From Flavobacterium sp. UMI-01 (GTDB lineage Bacteria > Bacteroidota > Bacteroidia > Flavobacteriales > Flavobacteriaceae): a DNA stretch of 64,000 bases. The DNA is taken from the NCBI RefSeq assembly GCF_019656315.1, contig NZ_BPLU01000073.1:1-64000 (forward strand). The letters are read 5' to 3'. This document shows, one piece after another, positions 26,243 through 34,804 of this stretch (position 1 is its first letter; every line of letters begins with the position of its first letter). The notes under the pieces are model-generated. The model saw only the letters and a list, made by a program, of their open reading frames with translations, made no database searches and was not told the origin of the DNA. The position numbers were made by a program, and so were the translations under genes.

Positions 26243-27034
26243 TTATTTGATTTCTTTAACTTTTACTTCGGTAGTTGTAGTATTTAACACAATTGATTTA
26301 GCAGGGATGGATTTGGTTACCCATGCATTTCCTCCTACGATACTGTCTTTGCCTATGGTTGTTTCCCCACCTAAAATGGTAGCATTGGCATAAATACACA
26401 CATTTTTTTCTACAGTAGGATGACGTTTGGCGTTTTTCATGTCCTTGCTAACACTTAGCGCGCCTAGCGTAACTCCTTGATAAATTTTGACATTTTTTTC
26501 AATTACAGTTGTCTCCCCGATAACGATTCCTGTGGCATGGTCGATAAAAAATGGAGAGGCAATTTGAGCACCTGCATGAATATCGGTTCCCGTGATTTGA
26601 TGGGCATATTCGCTCATTAATCTGGAAAATAACAAAAGGTCTAAATTGTATAATTCATGGCTCAATCGGTAGATAGCGATGGCGTAAAAACCAGGATAGG
26701 CTAAGTAAACTTCTTCAATACTGTTTGAAGCAGGGTCGTTCTCGAGGATGAATTGTGCATCCTGATTTAATTTTTCGAGTACCAATGGCAAGCTAGAAAG
26801 GAATTTTTCCCAAATCGAGTCACATACGTTTTGGGGTTTTTGACAAGCAATTTTGGAGATTTCTTTGAATATTTTTTCAAGTTCATCAATACTGCTGTTC
26901 AAATCAGCACTAGAATCAAATAAAGTGTAAAACAATTGTTTAGTAAAAGCTTCTGTTTTAGTTTTAATACTATAATTGATGTTTAAGTGGCTTTTGAGAG
27001 CCCCTATATTTTGGATAATCAGATTTTTTGTCAT
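26243..27034 (-). CDS. cysE: Serine O-acetyltransferase (EpsC/CysE type)
   Basis: 263 residues. An N-terminal helical domain (about 1-125) is followed by left-handed hexapeptide repeats: TGTDIHAGAQIASPFFIDHATGIVIG with the catalytic His, VKIYQGVTLGA, RHPTVEKNVCIYANATILGG, SIVGGNAWVTKSIP. It acetylates serine from acetyl-CoA, the committed step of cysteine synthesis and the one usually fed back by cysteine. It is the first structural gene of the cysE-cysM unit, starting 52 bases after the stop of a 23-codon leader ORF. Confidence 0.92.
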   Translation of the reverse strand: MTKNLIIQNIGALKSHLNINYSIKTKTEAFTKQLFYTLFDSSADLNSSIDELEKIFKEISKIACQKPQNVCDSIWEKFLSSLPLVLEKLNQDAQFILENDPASNSIEEVYLAYPGFYAIAIYRLSHELYNLDLLLFSRLMSEYAHQITGTDIHAGAQIASPFFIDHATGIVIGETTVIEKNVKIYQGVTLGALSVSKDMKNAKRHPTVEKNVCIYANATILGGETTIGKDSIVGGNAWVTKSIPAKSIVLNTTTTEVKVKEIK

Positions 27035-27086
27035 GATTATTAGATTGAAAGGTTAATGGATCAAGAAAAGTGGTTGAAAAATGGAT

Positions 27087-27158
27087 TTAGCAACAACAGC
27101 AACACAAGATCAATTCGATATGAGATGGTGACAGATGAGTAGTGGTACGTTGTAGCAT
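27087..27158 (-). CDS. Candidate cysteine leader peptide ahead of cysE-cysM
   Basis: A 23-codon ORF on the minus strand that starts MLQRTTT, ends ELIL and then has five Cys codons in a row (TGT TGC TGT TGT TGC) directly before TAA. Cys is the rarest residue in most proteins and five in tandem at the very end of a mini-ORF in front of the two cysteine-synthesis genes is a strong sign of ribosome-mediated attenuation by cysteine or Cys-tRNA. A -7-type TATATTTG at 27193-27186 predicts a start near 27180, about 22 bases before its ATG. There is no hairpin with a U-run between it and cysE, so control may act on translation or through Rho. The short RNA of the leader is rich in C and poor in G, which would suit Rho. 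Confidence 0.82.
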   Translation of the reverse strand: MLQRTTTHLSPSHIELILCCCCC

Positions 27159-27185
27159 TTTTTAAATAAAATAGATTCTGTTTCA

Positions 27186-27193
27186 CAAATATA
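27186..27193 (-). promoter_or_regulatory. -7 box of the cysE-cysM leader transcript
   Basis: TATATTTG on the minus strand, 28 bases upstream of the leader ORF ATG. The -33 element at the standard distance is not a TTG, so this is a partial match. Confidence 0.5.
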
Positions 27194-27241
27194 TTGAAGT
27201 ATTTTGAATCAGAGTTAGTATTGGGATAAGTTTTAGATTTC

Positions 27242-27526
27242 TTATAAGAAATAGTGTTTAAAGAAATATCCCACTACCATAAAAATAAGATTTGCGACTG
27301 TCACTGAAAAAATAAGATTTTGGTTCTTAACTTTCATGAAAAGCAGATACCAAACCATAAAGAGAAGATACAGGCAAGTGGAATAAATGGCAGGGTACAT
27401 TGTAAAAGCGGCATTGAATTCTCCCTGAATGAAGAGTATAAAAGCACGTTGAAAACCACATCCTAAACAGTCTATTTGAAAAAATGTTTTGCTAAGACAG
27501 GGTAGAAGAGGGAGCGTGTTTTCCAA
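27242..27526 (-). CDS. DUF2752 membrane protein
   Basis: 94 residues. The family hallmark CxGC is visible in IDCLGCGFQRAFILFIQGEF, followed by two hydrophobic segments (about 45-62 and 70-90). DUF2752 proteins are small membrane proteins of unknown function, frequent in Bacteroidota. It lies upstream of the cysE transcript on the same strand but ends 49 bases before that promoter's -7 box. Confidence 0.75.
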   Translation of the reverse strand: MENTLPLLPCLSKTFFQIDCLGCGFQRAFILFIQGEFNAAFTMYPAIYSTCLYLLFMVWYLLFMKVKNQNLIFSVTVANLIFMVVGYFFKHYFL

Positions 27527-27628
27527 AATGATTTTTTTTTAGGAAAATTACAAAAAAATGATAAAGGTTTTAGAAAGAAAGGGTGGTTGTTTTTTTATTT
27601 ATTAATTTTGAAAAAGATATAAAGAAGA

Positions 27629-27814
27629 ATGAAAATACTAAAGATTGTATTGCTTGTTTTAGCTGTGTTGCTATTGTTATTAGGGCAAATGAGTGCTGAA
27701 AAAATGATTTATGTCAAGGTAGGAGCATTTGTTGTTTTTATGTACGGAATGATGCGACTGAGTGCTAAAACGCCAAGTAAAAATAAAAACAAAGAGAATA
27801 ATGGAATTGATTAA
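27629..27814 (+). CDS. Small membrane protein, unknown
   Basis: 61 residues with two hydrophobic segments (2-20, 27-42) and a Lys/Asn-rich tail. I do not recognise a family with certainty. Its stop overlaps the start region of the Smr gene by 14 bases, so the two are probably translationally coupled. Confidence 0.6.
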   Translation: MKILKIVLLVLAVLLLLLGQMSAEKMIYVKVGAFVVFMYGMMRLSAKTPSKNKNKENNGID

Positions 27815-28358
27815 AGGAGATAAAGTTTCGGTACTTGATGACGCAATTGATGGTGTTGTGCTTTCAGTAATAGAAAATCAGGTAGAAATTGAAACAACAG
27901 ATGGATTTGTAATGACTTTTTTTATAAATGAGTTGGTTAAATTAAGTGATTCCAACAGTATTGAAGAGGCAGTCAAAAGAGTGAATTTGAGTGAAGTTAA
28001 AAAGGAGAAAACAGTTGCTAAGCCTCGAAATTTTGTTAAAGAAAGAAAAAGTAGAAACGAACAACCAGTTCCCGAATTTGATTTACATATTGAAAAATTG
28101 GTTAAAAATAAACACGGAATGTCTAATTATGATATTTTGACATTACAATCCGAAACTGCTAAAAGACACATCGAATTTGCGATTAAAAATCGAATTCCAA
28201 AGATTGTTTTTATTCATGGTGTTGGTGAAGGCGTGCTGAAAGCCGAATTGGATTTTTTACTCGGGCGTTATGATGCTATTGATTTTCAAGAAGCTAATTA
28301 TCAAAAATACGGTCAAGGAGCAACGGAAGTTTACATTCGTCAAAGCAAAAATAAGTAA
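27801..28358 (+). CDS. Smr-domain protein (MutS2 C-terminal-like)
   Basis: 185 residues from ATG 27801 (MELIKGDKVSVLDDAIDGVV); an upstream in-frame ATG at 27762 would add 13 basic residues that overlap the previous gene, so I prefer 27801. An N-terminal small beta-barrel (1-50) is followed by a linker and the Smr domain with FDLHIEKL and IHGVGEGVL, the nuclease-associated signature motifs. Stand-alone Smr proteins cut RNA or branched DNA; the substrate of this one is not known. Confidence 0.85.
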   Translation: MELIKGDKVSVLDDAIDGVVLSVIENQVEIETTDGFVMTFFINELVKLSDSNSIEEAVKRVNLSEVKKEKTVAKPRNFVKERKSRNEQPVPEFDLHIEKLVKNKHGMSNYDILTLQSETAKRHIEFAIKNRIPKIVFIHGVGEGVLKAELDFLLGRYDAIDFQEANYQKYGQGATEVYIRQSKNK

Positions 28359-28375
28359 TGAATTTGCCTAAAAAT

Positions 28376-28412
28376 AAAAGCTCGTTTTTTCATTAAAAAA
28401 ACGAGCTTTTTT
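28376..28412. terminator. Bidirectional terminator
   Basis: AAAAGCTCGTTTTTT and AAAAAACGAGCTTTT with a 4-5-base loop; serves the Smr gene and the convergent lipoprotein gene. Confidence 0.85.
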
Positions 28413-28440
28413 ATGGTTTTTGATACAAAATCAGAAAAAA

Positions 28441-29403
28441 TTAATTTGTGGTGAACAATTCCCCCAGAATATAATTATCTCCCAAAGTAAAACTACTGTT
28501 TCCTTTTTTTAAACTTACTTTTCTAAGGGTAATGGTGTGTTTGAATGAATTAGGTCCGTTAGTAGTTGTGGTTACTTCTATAATTCCGCTTGTATTAGTT
28601 ACGCCTGCAACACCATTCCATTCTTCGCTTAGAGCAGGTGTGGTAGGAGTAGTAGCATTACAAAAGTAAGCACTACTCAATAATCCTGAAAAGTATCGGT
28701 ATGTAAGTTTATTTGTGGTGGTTCCTATAAGACCAGTTCTTGGAGTATTAGCAGGAGTAGCTTCGTTTACAATTAGAGTAGGGTCAATGTCTAAGAGTAT
28801 GGCTTCAAAACTCTTAAAATCATAAATCACATTGGAGTTGCTGCATTTTGTTAATATTTTTTCAAAATTAAAAGGTAGTGATGTAGTTGTGGTGGTGTAG
28901 TCACCAAAGGGAAGTGTTCTAAAAGTTTGTTGTCCATTTTTTATGGAGAACGTTACATCTTTCAGGTTGATAAAATGATTGTATCCTGTAATTTTTGTAC
29001 TGTTGTCGGTAGTGTTAGTCGATTTTATGGCGGTAGTAGTAATTTCAATTGTCCCCGAAGTAGCTGACCATTGGTCCACAACTATAGGAGTGGCAGGTTG
29101 AATAGTTTCGCAGATGTTATCACTTCCAATTGTTCCATTGTAAAAACGGTACACAACCCTGTTTGATGTAGGACTTATTGTTAACGTTCGAGGAGAGTTA
29201 TCTGAGGTGGGGTCGTTTACAAAATTAGTAGATGGAATTTCAATGAGTAAAGCTTCTTTGTCATTGATTTTATAAATAATATCATTATTGGTACAACTTT
29301 GAGTTGTAAATGCTTCAAAATCGATATTTTCTTGAGTTAAATTTCCGTCATCACAACTATTAAAAGTAAATAGTAATATAAGGAAGCCTGCAATTTTTTT
29401 CAT
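28441..29403 (-). CDS. Hypothetical lipoprotein with an internal duplication
   Basis: 320 residues. Signal and lipobox: FTFNSCDDG (Cys17). The body is two similar halves of about 140 residues: the first has CTNNDIIYKINDKEALLIEI, then NRVVYRFYNGTIGSDNICET and GTIEITTT; the second has CSNSNVIYDFKSFEAILLDI, then NKLTYRYFSGLLSSAYFC and GIIEVTTT. Both have PRT before the strand and a paired Cys, which suggests one disulfide per repeat. No family recognised. Confidence 0.7.
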   Translation of the reverse strand: MKKIAGFLILLFTFNSCDDGNLTQENIDFEAFTTQSCTNNDIIYKINDKEALLIEIPSTNFVNDPTSDNSPRTLTISPTSNRVVYRFYNGTIGSDNICETIQPATPIVVDQWSATSGTIEITTTAIKSTNTTDNSTKITGYNHFINLKDVTFSIKNGQQTFRTLPFGDYTTTTTSLPFNFEKILTKCSNSNVIYDFKSFEAILLDIDPTLIVNEATPANTPRTGLIGTTTNKLTYRYFSGLLSSAYFCNATTPTTPALSEEWNGVAGVTNTSGIIEVTTTTNGPNSFKHTITLRKVSLKKGNSSFTLGDNYILGELFTTN

Positions 29404-29477
29404 TGGGTTTAAAATTTGTCACAAAAATAGCGAAAAAAATGGCAATTGATATTGAAGTAATCACAATTGATATTTCA

Positions 29478-29485
29478 TAACTTTG
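29478..29485 (+). promoter_or_regulatory. -7 box immediately upstream of the cysteine desulfurase start codon
   Basis: TAACTTTG fits TAnnTTTG; a TTG at 29452-29454 lies 23 bases upstream of it. Only five bases separate the box from ATG 29491. Confidence 0.6.
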
Positions 29486-29490
29486 CAACA

Positions 29491-30621
29491 ATGAAAAAAG
29501 TATATCTCGATAACGCATCCACTACTTTTATTAGACCTGAGGTAGTACAAGAAATGACCAAAGTATTGATGGAGGATTATGGAAATCCCTCTTCAACGCA
29601 TAGTATAGGTCGCAATAGTAAAAGCATTATTGAACTTTCAAGAAAGACAATCGCTAAGTGTATCAATGCTTCTGCTCAAGAAATTATTTTTACTTCATCG
29701 GCTACTGAGGCCAATAATTGGATTTTACGTTCAGCTGTCAAAGATTTAAACCTTACCAGAATTATTACTAGCAAAGTGGAACATCATGCGGTATTATATG
29801 TGGTGCAACAATTGGAAAAAGAATTTGGTATTGCGGTCGATTATGTAGATGTTCGTCCAGATGGTACTATTGATTTGACTCATTTAGTTACTCTTCTTTC
29901 AAAAGGAGGTGCTACTTTAGTGAGTTTGATGCACGTAAATAATGAAACGGGAGTAGTTTTGGATTTGCAACGAGTAGGTATGCTTTGTAAAGAATATAAG
30001 GTGCTTTTTCATTCGGATGCGGTGCAGTCCATCGGTAAGCGCTCCATTGATTTAGAATTGGTTTCGGTAGATTTTTTAGTAGCGAGTGCTCATAAGTTCC
30101 ATGGCCCAAAAGGTGCTGGTTTTGCTTATATAAAAAAAAATAGTGGCATTCAGCCCTTGTTGTTTGGAGGAGAACAGGAGAAAGGATTGAGGGCCGGTAC
30201 AGAAGCAGTACATCAAATAGCGGGAATGGCCAAAGCATTGGCTTTGTCGTATGCTAATTTGGAGGAAGAAATGAATTATATTTCAGAGTTAAAATCCTAT
30301 TTGATAGGTAGTTTACGTACTGATTTTCCTCAAATTTCATTTAATGGTGGAGAAAACGGAATAGAGACCATTTTGAATGCAACATTTCCTTTTTCGACAG
30401 ATAAAACAGCTATGTTATTGTTTCATTTAGATATGAAAGGTATTGCGGTTTCGCGTGGTAGTGCTTGTCAAAGCGGAAGCATTAAACCCTCCCATGTTTT
30501 GGCAGAAATGTTAACTGAGAAAGATTTGAAAAAACCAAATTTGCGTATTTCATTAAGTCATTACAATACCAAAGAAGATATCGATTTACTGCTCGAAGGA
30601 TTAAAAGGCATTTCGTTTTAA
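29491..30621 (+). CDS. Cysteine desulfurase, NifS/IscS class V aminotransferase
   Basis: 376 residues from ATG 29491 (MKKVYLDNASTTFIRPEV); the longer frame from 29467 lies across the promoter box. PLP lysine in SAHKFHGPKG, and the active-site Cys in SRGSACQSGS, followed by the C-terminal region. It takes sulfur from cysteine for Fe-S clusters and thio-modification. It is not next to isc or suf genes. The -7 box TAACTTTG lies at 29478-29485, so the transcript may begin at or within a base or two of the ATG and be leaderless. Confidence 0.9.
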   Translation: MKKVYLDNASTTFIRPEVVQEMTKVLMEDYGNPSSTHSIGRNSKSIIELSRKTIAKCINASAQEIIFTSSATEANNWILRSAVKDLNLTRIITSKVEHHAVLYVVQQLEKEFGIAVDYVDVRPDGTIDLTHLVTLLSKGGATLVSLMHVNNETGVVLDLQRVGMLCKEYKVLFHSDAVQSIGKRSIDLELVSVDFLVASAHKFHGPKGAGFAYIKKNSGIQPLLFGGEQEKGLRAGTEAVHQIAGMAKALALSYANLEEEMNYISELKSYLIGSLRTDFPQISFNGGENGIETILNATFPFSTDKTAMLLFHLDMKGIAVSRGSACQSGSIKPSHVLAEMLTEKDLKKPNLRISLSHYNTKEDIDLLLEGLKGISF

Positions 30622-30682
30622 GATTGTACGACTTTTTATAAATAACCAAAAAAAACTTGAACGAATCGTTTTTTGTGGTTGA

Positions 30683-31930
30683 TTATGAATTGACAATTTC
30701 ATCTACAGTATCTGTATCGTTACTATCGAGTTCGCTGTGTTTGGCCTTAATTTTTTCTTTGATAATGATTTCCCTATGTTTTGCTGATACCATCAAACCA
30801 AGCATCATCGTTAGCGCAGTCAATAAAATCACTTGAATAATAAGGGATTTGTTGACCAAAGGCAGTACTTGCTCAGGAGCAATTGACAAGAAAAGTAAGA
30901 TGGTTATCAAGCCTCTTGGAGCCACAAACAACAGCGGGAAAATAGGCATTTTTGAAAGATACAATTGTAAGAAGCGTAAAAAGTAAATAGCACCTACAAT
31001 ACTCATTGCCCAAATTATTGTATCTGGATTGATGATTTCTGAAGTTTTTATTAAAAATCCAAAGAGCATAAAAAACAAAGCCCGAATAATGAAGGTAGCT
31101 TCGATAGTTAGTTCTTTGAATTTGGCTACCTCTTTATTTAGCAAATCCAATCGGAAGCTCTGTGTCCATTTTAGGTGTTTAATTTCATCCAAATTCCCAA
31201 TTGACAATCCAAATACCAAGATGAAAATCAAAGCTGGTAAATGGAAAATTTTAGAAATTTCATATATTAAAATCACTAATAGAATTATGGGAACAAACTT
31301 GATGTGGTGATCAATTTTATTGAGCAAAAAAGAAAGTAAAAATGTTGCGATAAAGGATATGATAACGATGAGTAAAATTTCAAGGAAAAAATAACCAAAG
31401 GTTTTTGCACCAAAATCAGTGTTGAAAACAATGAAATTAAAAAAGATTACGCCAAAGATATCAGACAAACTGCTCTCGTAGATTACAAACTCTTTGAGGT
31501 TAGAACTTAAGTTTCGTACACTAGGTATTGCAATAGCACTACTTATGACACAAAATGGGATAGCGTTCGCCAAACAATCTTTAAAGGGATGAGCCGTGTA
31601 ATAGTGGAAAGCATAGGCTAATGAAAAGGCTAAAATCAACAAAGGAAGTAAAGCTCCTAAAACCGATTTATTAATTAGGTTTTTTTTGGAATGGTTGAGT
31701 TCAAGTTCCAAAGCGCCTTCGAGTACAATTAAGATAAGACCAATGGTTCCTAAAATGGGTAGGGTCGAACTGAGGTTAGGAATTTTTATGTCAAAGAAAA
31801 AAGTGACTTCTTTTACAATCCAACCTAAAAGTAATAATAAAATTACAGAAGGTATTTTAGTAAATCCGGCTGTTAAGTCAAATAGATAAGCGATTAATAA
31901 TAATATACAAAGTGATATAATAACAGTCAT
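30683..31930 (-). CDS. Monovalent cation:proton antiporter (CPA1/CPA2-type)
   Basis: 415 residues with about 12 membrane segments, the Na+/H+ exchanger fold. Features: LEGALELELNHSKKN after segment 3, and NAIPFCVISSAIAIPSV...YESSLSDIFGVI, which includes the ion-binding Asp on the discontinuous helix. The C-terminal tail of about 35 residues is highly charged. It would exchange Na+ or K+ for H+. The 387-base gap upstream (31931-32317) contains no gene I can support. Confidence 0.85.
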   Translation of the reverse strand: MTVIISLCILLLIAYLFDLTAGFTKIPSVILLLLLGWIVKEVTFFFDIKIPNLSSTLPILGTIGLILIVLEGALELELNHSKKNLINKSVLGALLPLLILAFSLAYAFHYYTAHPFKDCLANAIPFCVISSAIAIPSVRNLSSNLKEFVIYESSLSDIFGVIFFNFIVFNTDFGAKTFGYFFLEILLIVIISFIATFLLSFLLNKIDHHIKFVPIILLVILIYEISKIFHLPALIFILVFGLSIGNLDEIKHLKWTQSFRLDLLNKEVAKFKELTIEATFIIRALFFMLFGFLIKTSEIINPDTIIWAMSIVGAIYFLRFLQLYLSKMPIFPLLFVAPRGLITILLFLSIAPEQVLPLVNKSLIIQVILLTALTMMLGLMVSAKHREIIIKEKIKAKHSELDSNDTDTVDEIVNS

Positions 31931-32317
31931 AAAATCAGCTATAGGTTAATTCTCTTCTATAAAGAGTTATGAAAGATACTATTTTAGGCACTTCAAAACA
32001 ATTTTTTTGAGTTAGTTTCTTACCTATCCTAAATTGTTTTTATGTTTTTCTTTAAAAAAGATGTCTTAAAAAGGGAACTAAAACCTTTTTTGTGTTGAAA
32101 AGTTATTGTGTATGAGTTGGTTATGTTCTAGGTGAGGTCTGTTTTGTTTTTTACAAAGTATGTAAATCAATAGTTGGTGTTTTTAAACAGGTCTTATTTG
32201 TTGTCAAAATAAAATTTAACCACTCGATGTATTGAGGAATGCTCAATTAATAGTCATTTAAGTTAAAAAAATTCTAGACAAAGATGGTAAGCATTCCCCG
32301 ACAGTGTACTTAAAAAG
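31931..32317. other. 387-bp gap without a gene
   Basis: AT-rich; no ORF with protein-like composition and no strong hairpin. Promoter of the antiporter gene must lie near its left end. Nothing else seen. Confidence 0.4.
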
Positions 32318-32896
32318 TTATATTTTCTTCACATATTGCGTGATAATGACAATCATTTGGCCATCTACTTTTCCTTCAATGTATTCAGAATTTTCATGAT
32401 CAAGGCGAATGTTTCTTACTGCGGTTCCTTGTTTAGCTACCATGCTGGAGCCTTTTACTTTTAAGTCTTTGATAAGGACTACAGAGTCACCATGCGTCAG
32501 AACAACCCCGTTACTATCACGGTGAATGATTTTGTTTTCATCGTCTTCACCTTCGCCAGTTGCCTTCGCCCAGGCTAGTGTTTCTTCGTCCAAATACAGT
32601 TGTTCCAATAATTCTTGTGGCCAACCAGCAGCGCGCAATCGACTCAGCATTCGCCAAGCAATAACTTGCACTGGTGCGTGTTCACTCCACATACTATCGT
32701 TAAGACAACGCCAGTGGTTCATATCTTCGTTTCCTGGGTTGTTGATTTGGTCGGTACAAGTAGCGCATGCTAATAGACTTTCGTTAATGCCTCCTTTTTG
32801 AGAAGGTAATACAACAAATGGTTGTAAATTTTCGGTGGCGGAACAAAGTTCGCATTGTCCGCCACTTCTTTTGAATAATTCTCTTTCGATACTCAT
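32318..32896 (-). CDS. PhnA-like zinc-ribbon protein
   Basis: 192 residues. The N-terminal zinc ribbon is formed by CELC (about 14-17) and CATC; the C-terminal region IHRDSNGVVLTHGDSVVLIKDLKVKGSS is the conserved PhnA/YjdM domain. E. coli PhnA was named from the phosphonate region but has no proven role in phosphonate use. It is a single gene here. Confidence 0.85.
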   Translation of the reverse strand: MSIERELFKRSGGQCELCSATENLQPFVVLPSQKGGINESLLACATCTDQINNPGNEDMNHWRCLNDSMWSEHAPVQVIAWRMLSRLRAAGWPQELLEQLYLDEETLAWAKATGEGEDDENKIIHRDSNGVVLTHGDSVVLIKDLKVKGSSMVAKQGTAVRNIRLDHENSEYIEGKVDGQMIVIITQYVKKI

Positions 32897-32966
32897 TAAT
32901 GATTTTTTAGGGAGGCTAAGGTACTAAGAATAGAAGTGAAATAAGCAATTAAGAAGTCTTTCTTGG

Positions 32967-33428
32967 TTATAGGCTGGTTACTTTGACAGCTTTTGGGACT
33001 AATTTTTGATATTCCCCTTTATTTCTGATCACATCACGTACAATGCTAGAACTGATATAGGAGGTGCTGGCTGCAGTTAGTAAAAAGACGGTTTCTATTT
33101 TTGATAATTCGCGATTGGTATGAGCAATAGCTTTCTCAAATTCGAAGTCAGCGGGGTTGCGCAATCCTCTTAGGATAAAATTAGCTTTGATTTTTTTACA
33201 CAATTCAATGGTCAAGCCTTCATAAGTAATTACAGTTACTTTGGGTTCGTTTTGGAAGGTTTCTTCGATAAAGCGTTTTCTTTCTTCGAGGCTGAACATG
33301 TATTTTTTTTCTGCATTGACACCAATGGCAATCACTATTTCGTCAAAAAGAGGAATCGCTCTTTTGATGATATCTTCGTGACCAAGAGTGATGGGGTCAA
33401 AGGATCCGGGAAATATGGCTTTTCTCAT
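32967..33428 (-). CDS. coaD: Phosphopantetheine adenylyltransferase
   Basis: 153 residues, the expected length. Nucleotidyltransferase motif FPGSFDPITLGHEDII (T/HxGH) and the C-terminal ISSSIVRDVI loop are intact; LRNPADFEFE is the substrate-binding segment. It is the penultimate step of coenzyme A synthesis. Confidence 0.95.
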   Translation of the reverse strand: MRKAIFPGSFDPITLGHEDIIKRAIPLFDEIVIAIGVNAEKKYMFSLEERKRFIEETFQNEPKVTVITYEGLTIELCKKIKANFILRGLRNPADFEFEKAIAHTNRELSKIETVFLLTAASTSYISSSIVRDVIRNKGEYQKLVPKAVKVTSL

Positions 33429-33644
33429 TGTTTTGAGTTAGTAAGATTCTGAGGGGCTAAGGTACAAAGTTTTTTATTTGAGATTTGAATTATGACCTAA
33501 ACAATGTTATGGTGTTGATTTTTAGTTTTTTACTATAAGGATTGTAAAAGGTACTTAGTGTAAATGCATATCTTTTTGGAGTCTGATGGTTACCTTTTTG
33601 TTTTATGTATATAAATAATTAAACCAAATAAAATTTTACACAAG

Positions 33645-34121
33645 ATGGAACTTTTAAACAACCAATCAGAACAAGAAGTAGAAACTGCGAATGACAATCT
33701 TCAAGCACAAATGGATAATTTATCCAATCAAAAAGTGGAACGGGTCAGAAGCTTTAGAGAGTATGCTTTTGAAAAAGCAGGATTGAACCGTGGTGATCAT
33801 CTTTACTTGAAAGCTAATCTACAATGGATTAAAGATGGACATTTAGTTGACGAAACTTATAATGAAAAAGAAGAGCATCTTTTAAAGCAACAAGTTCAAA
33901 ACAAAATCATTGCAAAAGACGAAGAAAAGGAAAAAATAGAAGGTGATAAAAGAACAGCTATTGAAGTTTCAAAACCTTCTATCGAGAAAAAAATTAAGGA
34001 TTTGAATGATGAAATTCAACAAACTAAAATTGACTTAGCTGAGAATAAAGTGGAAACTGGTTACCAACCTGAAAAGCACTTCATGTATGCTGGTTTAGAC
34101 ACTATCCCAAAAAGTGTGTAA
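33645..34121 (+). CDS. Hypothetical protein, charged and helix-rich
   Basis: 158 residues. Highly charged with heptad-like helices at 1-40 and 80-140 (LLKQQVQNKIIAKDEEKEK, IEKKIKDLNDEIQQTKIDL), no signal peptide and no Cys. I do not recognise a family. It ends at a terminator shared with a convergent gene. Confidence 0.6.
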   Translation: MELLNNQSEQEVETANDNLQAQMDNLSNQKVERVRSFREYAFEKAGLNRGDHLYLKANLQWIKDGHLVDETYNEKEEHLLKQQVQNKIIAKDEEKEKIEGDKRTAIEVSKPSIEKKIKDLNDEIQQTKIDLAENKVETGYQPEKHFMYAGLDTIPKSV

Positions 34122-34125
34122 GTTG

Positions 34126-34168
34126 AAAAGTTAAGGCTTCGTTTATAATACTGAAGCCATAACTTTTT
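34126..34168. terminator. Bidirectional terminator
   Basis: AAAAGTTAAGGCTTC (34126-34140) pairs with GAAGCCATAACTTTT (from 34153) with one mismatch. It overlaps the stop codon of the minus-strand gene at 34167. Confidence 0.75.
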
Positions 34169-34616
34169 AAGCATTTAATAGATTCATATCATTTTCATCT
34201 AAATAACCATTGCAGACACCAAACTCAACTAATTGATGGTTTTTATACTCAAAAAAGAAGGCAATTTGCTTGAGGTAAACTACTTTGTCCATAGGTTTTT
34301 CAGCTCCTAAGTGGCGATAGTTCCATTTGTAAACTTTAACTTTTTTCCCAATGTTGCAAAACAAACATTTAGAATCAAAGTTCTCGATTCTCACTATACT
34401 TGTATCTTGTTGAGGCTTGATCCAACTATTCATAATTTGGATAATTAATTGTAAGACCTCTTGGTATTCTTCAACCATTAAGTCATACTTAGTAAAAAGT
34501 TTTAAAAACAAATCTGTTTCCATTGTTTTACAGGCTATTTCAAGATCTTTTATAAAACCTTTCGTTGTTTCTATCGTAAAGTACTCTTTGTCTAAAGTAA
34601 TTGTTGTTTTGCTCAT
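34167..34616 (-). CDS. Hypothetical protein with a possible CxxC metal site
   Basis: 149 residues, soluble. The middle has FDSKCLFCNIGKKVKVYKW, a CLFC pair that could be one half of a metal site. No family recognised. It stands alone 188 bases upstream of the HipA-like toxin gene's 3' end and is not obviously coupled to it. Confidence 0.6.
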   Translation of the reverse strand: MSKTTITLDKEYFTIETTKGFIKDLEIACKTMETDLFLKLFTKYDLMVEEYQEVLQLIIQIMNSWIKPQQDTSIVRIENFDSKCLFCNIGKKVKVYKWNYRHLGAEKPMDKVVYLKQIAFFFEYKNHQLVEFGVCNGYLDENDMNLLNA

Positions 34617-34804
34617 ATATTTTAGGTTTTTATTATTAATACCAAATAGGTAAAAAGGTAACCCCTAGTTTTAAAAAAAAATATTCTTAATAAAACATTG
34701 AAAGGAATTATTAGGTTTAAACAACAATGTTCAAAATTCTTCAAAAAGGGGGGACTGGTTTAAAACTTATAAATTTTTTACTTTTTCTGAAACAGAAAAA
34801 CGAG

